DNA of 53,833 nt from Umbelopsis ramanniana AG (lineage: Eukaryota; Mucoromycota; Umbelopsidomycetes; Umbelopsidales; Umbelopsidaceae). Under the pieces are notes generated by a model. It was not told the origin of the DNA. It saw only the letters and a program-made list of their open reading frames with translations, and ran no database searches. The stretch spans positions 1 through 53,833 of the forward strand of contig NW_026252179.1 of NCBI RefSeq assembly GCF_025399195.1, written 5' to 3'. The translations under genes were made by a program, and so were the position numbers. Shown here in pieces: positions 1-11,280 of this stretch (positions within the stretch are counted from its first letter, which is position 1; each line of letters opens with the position of its first letter).

Positions 1-244
1 CGGTATACTAATGGTTATGTTGAGTAATGTCGCTTGGTTTGTTATTCGCAGGTTATCTGTCGGCTAGGCTGATGGGAAAAAAATTTCGTCTGATTTCCCA
101 ATGTGAAATGTCGGAATGTCGAAGAGAATGTTGACTTGCTATCGCACAGGTATGTGAGTAGTATCAAAATGTGCTGCTTCCTTAGGACTCTTGACTGATA
201 TAACTTTTCTTCGTCGTTGCTTTGCTAGTTGTTGCGAAAAATGC

Positions 245-251
245 AAAAAAA
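245..251 (-). terminator. Pol III terminator of tRNA-Glu
   Basis: Seven A residues on the + strand read as T7 on the minus strand, starting one base after the tRNA 3' end. A run of four or more T is the standard RNA polymerase III stop. Confidence 0.75.
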
Positions 252-252
252 T

Positions 253-324
253 CTCCGAATCGGGGAATCGAACCCCGGCCGACCCGGTGAGAGCGGGTAA
301 TCCTGACCACTGGACCAATTCGGA
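253..324 (-). tRNA. tRNA-Glu (anticodon CTC)
   Basis: Read on the minus strand this is a 72-nt intronless cloverleaf. The acceptor stem TCCGAAT pairs with ATTCGGA and is followed by discriminator G. The T arm contains GGTTCGATTCC. The anticodon stem ACCCG/CGGGT closes the seven-base loop CTCTCAC, whose middle triplet CTC decodes GAG (Glu). A T7 terminator follows directly. No CCA is encoded, as expected for a eukaryotic nuclear tRNA gene. A Ty3/gypsy remnant lies 1.4 kb away, which may reflect the known preference of some of these elements for tRNA neighbourhoods. Confidence 0.96.
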
Positions 325-1680
325 TTTTCTTATTAGTTAGACCACTAAAAAATATTTCTCATAAATAATTTTGTCAATTACTTTCCGAAAACCTTTATGT
401 CCACTCTCTGGCTATCTTCAAGACAGTATTTTACGTCTTTTTTGGCACTTTAGTTCTTGCTTTAACTCGTTTAAAAAAAATTATTTAAGCTTCTCTATTA
501 CCCTTTTTATTCATCGTTGTACTTGTTTCAGTCAGTACCTAGATTAGCTCTACCAAAAGGTTTCTTCTACTTTATTATGTCACTTTGATTTTCACCTTGC
601 CACCTAGCAAGCCTGTCGTATTTTATTTCCATTATTATAGAATGAGTAATTCGACAATTGTGTCAAGGTCGATGTGTACAATACGGCAATAATTGCTGAA
701 GAGAACTGTGAGGACGACAATTGGTTGCATTGCATATTAGATCATCAAGAAGCGCCTAACACCGCAGTTTATTGGCTAAAGTCTCTCGAGAAAAAAAATC
801 AAGTTGTAAGAGATTACTGAAATAACACCAAATTGGTGTTGGTAGCCTCGAAAACCATTTTAACAGAAATGAGAGGTGAACAAGAGAAAGGGAAGAAAGC
901 AGACAAAAAAAAATTCTTCTTCTATTATAACTAACGGGACGCCTAACTGCTACTATTTATTGCGGACCCAACATTTTGTTATGCCGCTATACTTCTATTA
1001 TCAGCGACTGCCATCCTTCACCTTTCTCATCGGACCAGCCATTATACAACCTCAGTCTTACTTAGAAGGAGCCACAACGGCAATAAAAGCCAGACTTTTG
1101 TCTAATACAACTATCTGGGATACCTTAAATGCTGCACGACTCATACCGCACACTCAAATACCATATCCATCTCCCTTTGATGTCAGGAGTAGACGGCCCT
1201 TTATCTTCGGACACACAAGAAGTACACAAACAAGGTCAGTCCAGCGGCATCCTTGTGGTATTAACTCAAGAAGATTAATGAATAACTAGTAGGTCTACAT
1301 CTATTCTGGACTCTGAAGAAGCTGAGATCCGACATTGGAGTGCTGCAGAAAAAATGCATCTATGGCTGTCTTCCTCTCGACATTTCCTCTCATTGCTGAG
1401 CTACTATGGATGCCGGCCACTTGTAGTCTAATTTTCTATAATTACCACTTCACTTCCTCTTTTTTCATTTTTTACAAACCTCGAATTTCTTATAATTTCA
1501 GTAAAAGCATATGGAATCTCATTTTTTCTCTTATCGTGGACAAGACATTTCTATATTTTCCTAAGTCTTGTACGCCGATAGTAACATTTTGGTGAAGCTA
1601 CCAGAGCACTTCTATTTAAAAACATTAGGATATCGTATTACTTTCTAAATGCAAGACTCAAAACTACTACTAAGTTTCGT
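325..1680. other. AT-rich intergenic, no supported gene
   Basis: The stretch is AT-rich with many stops in every frame. An open frame of 137 codons at 876-1289 has no recognisable domain, no signal peptide and no convincing splice partners. It may be the decayed upstream part of the retroelement that becomes recognisable at 1681, but I see no reverse transcriptase motif here. Confidence 0.5.
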
Positions 1681-2109
1681 CGACAAGCCGACGAGCTTTC
1701 ACGGGACAAGCTGGAGAGTCCCATCGCCTGATTGAAGGCGCTGTACCGTCTGCAAAGGACTCTAGATAGCACTGACGCGGATTACAAAGACATCACGGCG
1801 GCCTCGCCGGTGGGCAATCTGGCGTGGATAAGACCCTAAAGACAATACAAGGTATCACTTGGTAGCTAAATATGAAAGAAGATGTCCAAGAATTCATTAA
1901 GAGATGCGATGCTTGCCAAAGATTGAAGGTTAGGAATAATACGACAGTTACTCTCATTAAACCAATACTGCCAAGTTGAACAGGAAAATCTCGGCAGCGG
2001 ATTAGCTTACATGCCGACAAGCGCTCGCGGTAATTCATGTATTCTGGTCTTCATGGAATACCCAACAAAATGGGCAATTATGGTGCCACTTCCATATGTC
2101 AATATGTAG
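1681..2109 (+). pseudogene. Degenerate Ty3/gypsy pol fragment (RNase H tail, integrase)
   Basis: Three pieces of an LTR-retrotransposon polyprotein can be read in order on the plus strand, in different frames. At 1681-1704 a RQADELSR segment resembles the ADALSR motif that ends the RNase H domain. At about 1808-1965 a segment with SGVDKTL, EDVQEFI and the CxxC motif RCDACQR is the zinc-binding N-terminal integrase domain; its GH histidine is replaced by Gln and a TAG follows the conserved Trp. At about 2006-2106 a third frame gives a segment with GNSCILVFMEY and TKWAI.VPLP, the start of the integrase catalytic core. Frameshifts and at least two stops separate the pieces, and the rest of the core, gag and LTRs are not visible. 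It is a dead fossil. Confidence 0.75.
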
Positions 2110-3150
2110 AATTGTTGCTGATCTTAGCACTAGTAGATAGATACATTCATTAAAAGAATTCTTGATAATGAAAGCAAGCAGCCGTTTGTAAGAGCAGCAT
2201 CGTGTTAGAGCTATTTTCGCCCAATGCGTATCATAGTCTTCCTTTGGCATCAATTAGCCTGGAAATTCCTTCTTGTCTCAGCAAAACTCTTTTTCGAAAA
2301 ATTTGTTCCTTGAATGTTTGTGATCAGTTGCTAGAGAAAATAGCCTTTTTTTTTGCAAGAAAAGGAAAAAGAAAAAGAGACACTTGCTTTGATCGAAGTT
2401 TGAAAACTTTCAATGGCAACAGACACCTCTCTCACTTAAAATTGATTGTCTTTAGAATGCAACTACGATAGTGAATATGATGCTTCAGTGCGGTTTACAT
2501 GTTGTAGCACTCGAGAGCATGAATTAATTAACACGTCTTGTTAATGATTATTGCGAATTGGAATGCATGCTGCAATTCTTGGGTGCTGCTATATGATAGA
2601 CAATCAGACAAGTTGTAGTCATTGTATCGCGTAAACGTAAATTTCAGATGTAAACGTCAAGTATGCTTAGCTATCCAAGCGACCAAGATTTTTTCTTTTA
2701 AAAAAGGAGGCATATCATGTGAAAAAGTATCTCGCGAGGGAAAAAAACGTTTCTGTTCGGTTTCTCATTTTGCACAACTTTTTAAAATTATGGAAAAATC
2801 AGTTTCACCGTTTTGTTTACAATTTATGAGAGTTAATTCTTTCATGCTTGAGCCACTCCGTATCAAATACGACATTAAGATGTCACCAAGGCCGACGAAT
2901 TAGGTCGCTGAGCCCAACTGCTAAACATCAATCACCCATTATTGAAGAAATATGGTGCGCTACTACTCTCATCTAATCTAAATCACACAATTTTCACCAA
3001 TCGACTATTCGATTTTATTACATGTAAGTAACCAGCTATACGAGACAGCGTATAACTGTCGTTTAAAATTCAAGTATGAAGTTTTTTCTGTTTTTGTTTT
3101 TCGTTTTTGTTCTTCGAGCAATTCAGGAAAATTATAATCTTCGCATGCAT
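2110..3150. other. AT-rich intergenic, no supported gene
   Basis: No frame shows a recognisable domain. The left part may be further decayed integrase sequence. The right end, next to the stop codon at 3151, should hold the 3' untranslated region of the VAP gene, with long T-rich runs near 3080-3115. Confidence 0.5.
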
Positions 3151-4559
3151 TTAAAAGAATAGCCACGTGAATAAAAATACAACAAAGGCGATGATTGCCA
3201 CTACTTGGGGAGGATATCCTTCTGTAGGTGATGCCACTTGTAACGAGGCCAAATGCTGATGTACTGCGTCTTCTGGCTTAACTGTAGATGCCAATTTTCT
3301 ACCACTGCTTGTAGCGGAAGCAGTAGAAGCCGAGTCATTTTTGCGCAAGGTGATCACAGAAGCTTGAGCAGCGCTTAGCTCTCTCTTTAAAGAGTCAATA
3401 TTCTTTTGCATGGACAAAATACTCTCGTTTGCAGACTGCAAATTATTACGTAGTTCCTTATTTTCGTTCTCGTATCGCTTAACCTCATCCGTATTGTTGT
3501 TGGAAGCTAGTACTGGAGGAACAATGGTGGCGGGTGGAGAAGGGTTCACTTTCTGACTTTCTACAGGGTCCTTTTCAGCGATCGGCTCAGGTGCAAGCTG
3601 TTCTGGTGTGTCTTCATGATCGAAAGATGGTGGGGATACCATGGGAGGAGTTACGGGTGAGCCCAATGGCTCTGGAACGATTTGCTCTTGTGGCTTTCGA
3701 GCATTTTGGTATGCCTCCTCTTCGTCACTATTGATAGTAGATTGACGTTTCACTTGTTCTGTTGAGGCCATGTTTTGAACAGGTATTATTTGTTCCTCCG
3801 CAAGCTGAGTTGTTTGCGCTGGCTGTTTATGCTGTAGCAAATGAGATTTTTCTAAGTCATGCAACTTGGTAGACCTTCCAATCATATGCTTGAATCACTT
3901 ACCTCTGCATCATGAGATACTGGCAAATAGACACACTTGAGCTTTGCCTGATGGATTTGACTAGGATCCAAGCTGTTTATCTCAGACATCTGGTATTAAA
4001 GATGAAAGGATGAGCGACCCATACAATGCGCGATAACCAACAAAAGGCTTAAACTTACAATATCAGCAGGAGGAAGGTGAGCCAAAGAAGAAGGCAATAT
4101 GGCGCTTTGTACTAAAAATTTATCTTTGCACTTGTGATCTTCAGCTGGTTCTTGAGCCATTGGCTGTAACAATACTGAGCCGTACGAACGGGAGATAAAA
4201 AAAATACCGGTGTAAAAGCGGGGGTTAGGTCACTTATCTACAAGCTCCGGGTTATTGAACGGCAAACGTCTACAACTACCATACCTTGAACAGTGACCGA
4301 GGATCCAGGATCAACTCTACCAGAATTAGGTCTTACACAATAAGCCTTTGGGGCTGTGGTTTTGATTTTGAAGATGGCAGGTTCTGCATTGGGATTGTTG
4401 AGTGTTAAAGTTTCCGTTACAGTCCTCGTCAATGGACCTTTGAAAGAGAGGCAAAAATAAACATGGTTATTAATGGAACAGATGAACCAGATTGAGTTAC
4501 ACTGAGAGCTTCTTACGCTGAAATGCTAGCTGATTAGAAGGATTGAGCTCAATCGACAT
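3151..4559 (-). CDS. VAP/Scs2-family ER membrane tether
   Basis: VAMP-associated protein: a tail-anchored ER protein whose cytosolic MSP domain binds FFAT-motif proteins and links the ER to other membranes and to lipid-transfer proteins. Five exons join in frame (4559-4517, 4437-4285, 4174-4059, 3989-3903, 3831-3151) to give about 359 residues. Residues 1-125 form the MSP domain: it starts [13 protein letters not shown], includes ETLTLNNPN and the hallmark [16 protein letters not shown], and continues VLLQP and DKFLVQS, matching VAPA/VAPB position by position. A Pro/Glu-rich linker, a coiled coil (about 265-305) and one C-terminal hydrophobic helix (about 338-358, [17 protein letters not shown]) follow. 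The start is the only ATG giving the conserved N-terminus. The intron 2 acceptor is the CAG at 4177-4175, since the nearer AG breaks the frame. It is divergent from the Rho1 gene. Confidence 0.92.
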
Positions 4560-5324
4560 TATATCAGTATTATGCGAGGGTTGGCTGAAGTCCAAGCTGG
4601 GCGCTACGTCAACATGAATTTTTTGTAGTGGAGCGTTTTTCTGGGCCCCGTCCCCGTAGCTTCCTTACCTTCTCCACTTATATCCGCTCCAACATTTAGG
4701 TAAGATGCTCCATCTCTGTCATCCATTTCAACCATTCAGCTATATTTTTCCCGTCTTGTGCTTCATCCTTTGACAATTGGTACAATTTGGTGCTTTAATG
4801 AGTTTCTGGATTCGCCCCAGCCAGATTCTCGTTACCATGTGTCCTGCACCCATGATCTCATCTCACCTATGAACTCTATTGCCGCTTTCTTTTATTCCTT
4901 CCTCTTGATTTATTGCTTTTTACACCTTATTTCTCCTTCGTCATGTCTTCTTCCTTATGACTGTAAAGGCGAGCTTGCAGCTTTTTTTTTGGTGTTTTTG
5001 CAGGGCGCTGAACTCTCAATAGCTGCAAGCTTGCGCCACCTCAATTTTCTGTGCTGTTCCTTCTTGGCACAGCCTGCTTCCTTCTCTTCATACTCACTTT
5101 CCACAAGACATATTGTACGCAATATGAAGGAATGGCCGGGCTCAAACCTGTTCTTCATTATGAGCCAATTTTCATTTTTTTATTCTATTTTCGTTGTCAC
5201 TTTCTAAATGGGTTTATTGAGCACATGCGACTCGAAGGATGTTATCATCTTATTTCTTTCATCGTTACACATTTTTTGTCAGTATTATTGTTCAGGTTTT
5301 AACTCTTGCGTTGTTTTACAGAGT
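4560..5324. promoter_or_regulatory. Divergent VAP/Rho1 upstream region with possible Rho1 leader intron
   Basis: This 765-bp space separates two divergent start codons, so both promoters should lie here. A donor-like AG/GTAAGA at 4698-4705 and an acceptor-like TTTTACAG ending at 5321, three bases before the Rho1 ATG, could bound a 5'-untranslated intron of about 620 nt. Open frames inside it on both strands look like chance reading of pyrimidine-rich sequence. Confidence 0.4.
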
Positions 5325-6313
<989 letters not shown>

Positions 6314-6863
6314 ATCTTTGCTTGAAGAACCGTTCTTTCAATTCCCTTCTCTTTCAATCTCTTCACTTTTATTCCACATTTTCTCTTTCTTCTTTTTTTT
6401 CTTTGACCGCAAATTTTCGCACAAATATACTGTGATCCTCTCCTTTTAATCGTTACCATTTTATAAGTCTACATTTGACTTTGTAGAGGACAGAAAGCGT
6501 GTAGCTTCCGCCAGTAGCCCCATGCACTGTACTGTGGCGGTGGCGACTCTAAAAAAAGATACACGAAGAAACTGTCGGGGAAAATGCCCAATCGTCATCG
6601 AACCTTTGAGGAGGTAGAGTGGCTTTTGTACCAGAGATTCCTCCACACTGGTATCGATATTTTACATTGCTGGTGGTAGATTTTAACGGCGGGTTACTCA
6701 CGCGATTGCCTTGTGCCTGTATACACGTCCATCCTTAGCTTGCAACCGAGTGCAGAAAGTATGTACTTATTAGCTGGCATTGAAAGTTTAAAATCAGATT
6801 TCTGTAGCAGCTTTCGGTTTATTTCATTGCCTTCGGAAATAAGCTATCTTCACTGCTGTTTAA
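6314..6863. other. Convergent 3' region of Rho1 and D2HGDH
   Basis: The 550 bp between two stop codons that face each other are T/C-rich after Rho1, as expected for 3' untranslated sequence. A hypothetical 61-codon frame at 6461-6646 on the minus strand has no recognisable feature. I see nothing else. Confidence 0.6.
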
Positions 6864-9069
6864 TCAATTTTGTCCCGGTACGCTACCAAATATTTTATAT
6901 GGATTCATAATTCCTCGAGGATCAATTTGAGCTTTGAGCTTAGCCATCAGATCCAGAACTGGTTTCTTCTTGCTGTATGGCAAATATCCAATTTTCGATA
7001 TGCCAATGCCATGTTCGGCGCTCACAGAGCCGCTATGTTTAGCTGGAGTGACGCGAAAAATATAAATATATATTTTTTAAACTGGAAAACTAGTCCAATC
7101 AATCAATATTCATGGATCTTGACTCACCAGTCCATGTATAAACGAAGTCGTCCAGCTGCTTTTGCAAATCGTAATCATTACGATTCGTCGCCGCCATAAT
7201 ATGAAGATTCTTGGAACATAATAAGGTTAGCAAAAATAGTATATAACCATAGTTACCCAGAACCAAACATACCCCGTCACCGACATGTCCGAATCCTATG
7301 AGTTTGACATAATCCTTGTCCGGGCCAATCATACCCTTTTTTTCGAAATGTGCCCTTGTATCCATGACAAGTTTGTACAGGAGCGGTATATCCATTGATA
7401 CATCATAAGTAATGGCTGGCCCATATTTCGTCATGCCCTCTGGTATCATTTCTCGCCAGGCCCATAAGCTTTGTGTCTGCAATATGATTTGGTGCGACAT
7501 TGGTTATTTGCTAGCATGTATATATCCAATCTCTTCATTTCTTACAAACCTGTTTAATATCCTGTGAAACCACGCCGTCCTTTGCAATGTTGTCTTCTAG
7601 CAAACTTTCAAGATAACTCTCCAATTTCTAAGTAGAAGCGCAAGTTATTCGAAATGGTCCACAACCTTTCCCCCATGCTGTTGAGAACTTACTGCTTCGT
7701 CATGCTCCTTACGGCTTCCTTGTGTCTCTAGTAAAGCATAGAACTCATAAGGCTTTTCAGAAGAGAGAGGAAATTGTACACCTGGTAACATTTTCTCGGA
7801 CACGACTTCAATACAATCCTTATCCCAAAATTCGAATGCTAGCGTTTCAAGACAACGGATCGATCGGTTAGAGTTATGTTGACGCGATTTAACTAATCAA
7901 TCATTTTGTTTACCCGATAGAATGTCGGAGAGATCTGCCTTCGCTCTAACAAACGCTTTTTGGATATCCTCGTAAGAGTCAAGGCCAATTAGCGAAAGAT
8001 TGGTAGCCTGATGATGCGTAATGTCGGTGTTAGAATGGTGGTGCATAATTTTCAATCACGCTGCCGTATTCTCTACCTTTGCGCGCTGAGGAGTCAATAT
8101 AGACACTCCGGTTACAATGCCCAGAGTCCCTTCTGAGCCAATGAACAGTTGCTTCAAATCATATCCAGTATTATCCTTTCTCAGAGTCGATAGATTCTCC
8201 AGTACAGTGCCGTCCGGGAGTACCACTTCTAAGCCAAGTACATTGCCATGCAAACTACCGTATCGCACATACCGAAGACCACCAGCATTAGTGCTGATGT
8301 TTCCGCCTATATGACATGAGCCCTGACAAAGTACTAGCTTAGTGTTTAGCATGTCATACCTTGCACAGTGAATAACATATCATACCTTAGCACCTAGGTC
8401 TATAGGAACCATGTATCCGTGTTCACTCACTGCATTGTCCAAGTTCTCAAGGATAACACCAGCGTCAACCACAGCGATTCCAGATACTTGATCGATTTTC
8501 CGAATACGATCCATGCGGGACATTTTGATAATGATTTCATCAAAGACCGGAACAGCTCCGCCACTCACACCGGTGTTGCCACCTTGCGGCACCACGGCCA
8601 GTCTATTTTCATTGCAGTACTTTAGGATCGATGATACTTGCGCAGTGTCGGATGGAAAGAGTACCAGGCTATAGGGGAGTAAATTGAATTATTACCGATT
8701 TCTTTTCGTCCCTTCTTAAACTTTCACGCTTACCTGGATGTACCTCTGTACAAATTGAACCCTGTAATTTCCTATCAGTATGCTGTCCACGTGAATGAAT
8801 CATTAAAATCATAGGTTCTTACAGTCAGTATTGTAGTGTACAATGGCGTCTGATTCAGGGTCCTTGTCATAAACCACAGAGTTCTCGCCGAGGACGGCCC
8901 GGAAGTAATCAATGTGTTTGTCGTTCAATGACTGGAATCTGGAATCCCTTTTCAACTCAGGATACTTTGTCACTGACAAACGTGTTCGTCCATGCACCAC
9001 ACCAGCCGATCTCGCAACACTGGAAGTTCGGTAGAATGCACGAGAAATGTAGTTTACACGAGAAAACAT
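6864..9069 (-). CDS. D-2-hydroxyglutarate dehydrogenase, FAD-linked, mitochondrial
   Basis: FAD-dependent oxidoreductase that converts D-2-hydroxyglutarate to 2-oxoglutarate (yeast Dld2/Dld3, human D2HGDH). Ten exons join in frame: 9069-8823, 8761-8734, 8668-8386, 8322-8077, 8007-7914, 7838-7693, 7627-7550, 7476-7273, 7209-7128, 7042-6864; 528 residues. The N-terminus is rich in Arg and Ser with almost no acids for 20 residues, a mitochondrial targeting profile. The FAD-binding domain has [19 protein letters not shown] and the family-specific [20 protein letters not shown]. The C-terminal oxidase domain has [11 protein letters not shown] with metal and substrate histidines, then SAEHGIG and [10 protein letters not shown]. 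These motifs favour D2HGDH over D-lactate dehydrogenase Dld1. Exon 2 is only 28 nt. The next gene upstream in transcription order ends 75 bp... to the right, at 9144. Confidence 0.9.
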
Positions 9070-9143
9070 AAGCTGTGTGGCGGAAGAGAATAAACCTAAC
9101 TCTATTCATGTCATAGGTCTCTTTAATGTCCCAAAATACAAAA

Positions 9144-11149
9144 CTATATACGAAGAGTAGATACCATCCTCACTACAACGTCCTTCACCGTCTCTGCACC
9201 TTCTTTACTTCGCCAGAGGATGTGAGGTGTATTAGGAGCAACGATCCATTCGCTTACTAAGGACAAATTGTAAGCGAGGTCTCTTTGAAGCTCATTCCAC
9301 GCCTTTTTGGTTTCTTCTTCGCTATCTTGGCACTCTTTGAACTGACATCCCAATTCCGTAGATGTGACAACAGAAACAGGCAAGTCGGGTGGAAATAAAA
9401 GCTGGCGTGAGGTTGTGGGTTTTTCGTCTTCAGTGAATCTGGATGGCCGAGTGGACCGGACTTGATCTGCGGATAGCGTGACCAAATGACGAACTTCACT
9501 GGAAATTGCCTAAAGAACAAGCAGTGTGAGTATGCGATGTAAAAGTACAAAAGAACCAATACTGTATGCATATTTACCTGAAGAGCGCGTCCATTTAATA
9601 GCCCAGCCTTTGTTGCCTCACTATAGGTTGACCAGCCTTCATCACCAATGCTCCAAATCGGCACGAAGCGATCAATACCTAAAGGCTCTAGGACTAACCA
9701 GACAAAGTCATATAACGTGCATGACCATTGCCATTTCCTTATAGCCCATTCCAAGGTAGCTGAATGACCCGTGCGAACGTCGGTCCATAATAATTCATCT
9801 TCGTGGGATGCATCCAACAGTACAACGGCGGAAACGTATTCCGGATATTTAGCAGCGAACAGGCGAACAATCATGCCTCCATAACTATGACCAACAAGAA
9901 CCATATGGTCTTCCTTCATTTGCTGCACCAGGAGTTCGTATGCCTGATCGGCGGCATATTCTGCCGTTGCTGGCAGAGCACCACTTGCAGACCAACCATA
10001 CCCAGCACGGTCGTACCAGCAATATCGTCCTATTTTACCTTCTTTCTCCAGTTCGGCTAAAAACTGGACATGGTGAGATGCTAGCACAGACGCGCCAGGC
10101 TCAAACACAACGGTGGGTACTGTGTAGTCTCCTAATTGATTTGATCCTTGGCAATGAATGTGAAGAAGCGTGCCGTCTTGTGACATAAATCGCTGGCCGG
10201 GTGGAGGATGCTTGGAAGTCTCCAGTGCTCGGATGACAGTGTTTGCAAACAAAAAGATGGCGGCAAACGATAATAAATGGAGAGTGGTTTCGGTTGTCAG
10301 ACGGTAGAGAGGAATTCGAGCTGGTAATAAACGTTTGTGATTCGTCGGTATCCGGGCTATTATTTTGGGTCTGTCGGATGGCTTGCTAGCTGCGGTCAAT
10401 AATTCACTTTTGCCCGAGCTACTCGTACTGTTTGTCCTTGATCTCTGAATGGGTTCGGTCAAGTTGCTGCTTTCTGCCGCCTCTCGTGCTTCCATTTCCT
10501 CTTGCTCCTCTTCGAGATGAACAGTTTCTGCCAAGTCCATCAATCGCTTCACACGACGGCGAGCATAAAAATTAATTTGGCTGGACACCCAAGTCAGGAC
10601 GAAGGCGCCCCATATGGCGGCAAGAGCGGCTGTCCATTCCAGGCTACGAAGTTCTTTTGAAACTAAAATGGTGATGGCAAATCCAATAAGAAATACAATA
10701 TTAAGGAATAATAGAGCCCGAGGGATTGACCAGGCAAGAAGCTGTCGGCCCACTCGGGTGGATGGAATTTTCGGTTGTAGCTCAGGGAGGGTGAGCGGTT
10801 TTTTGAAAATGCCGTGCCAAGCCAGGACGTTTATGATGGGTGGCAGTGACCAAACAATAGGGTATAGCAGGATCCAGCAAGTCAAGGGCAGAGAGCCTGA
10901 ATAATGCCAGCGACTGACAAAAAATTGATACACGGACCATGTCGAGGGGGTAATGCAAGCAATGAGGGTTATTGCAAAGAAAATGGTGCTCGGAAGAACA
11001 AATATGAGACTGAACACTAGCGATTCCTCATAGTGGTCTACCGTTTCCGTTGGAGCCACAGGTAGCAATGGTGTGTCCTCGGTGGGTGGAGGAGCGGAAG
11101 ATTTAGTAGCATTGGCAGCATGTTTGGCTGCAGTGGATGCTTCGGTCAT
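9144..11149 (-). CDS. Membrane-anchored alpha/beta hydrolase
   Basis: Two exons (11149-9578 and 9509-9144) give 645 residues. The N-terminal third has several hydrophobic helices (about residues 45-70, 90-115, 145-165, 170-195) and a further one near residue 285, so the protein is a polytopic membrane protein. A cytosolic-looking basic and Ser-rich stretch lies between. The C-terminal half is an alpha/beta-hydrolase domain: TVVFEPGA, then CWYDRAGYGWS, the nucleophile elbow GHSYGG, and LLDASHEDE. The late APNTPHILW probably supplies the catalytic His. The substrate cannot be told from sequence; esterase, lipase or peptidase activity is possible. It lies 131 bp from NOG2 and 75 bp from D2HGDH, all on the same strand. 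Confidence 0.85.
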
Positions 11150-11280
11150 GGAGTGGGCTGTGAATGAAAACCAGAGGCTGATATTGTTTTCTTTTTATGT
11201 GAATGATGATTTGGTTTTGTAATAGCAAAAAATGGAGAAAAAAAAACAACAAATTACATATTTCGGGAATGTAAACTAAG

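Noticed and set aside
4758-5302. Plus-strand frames of 149 and 83 codons upstream of Rho1
   Set aside because: Their Ser/Phe/Leu-rich content comes from C/T-rich sequence of a probable leader intron; no domain or splice logic.
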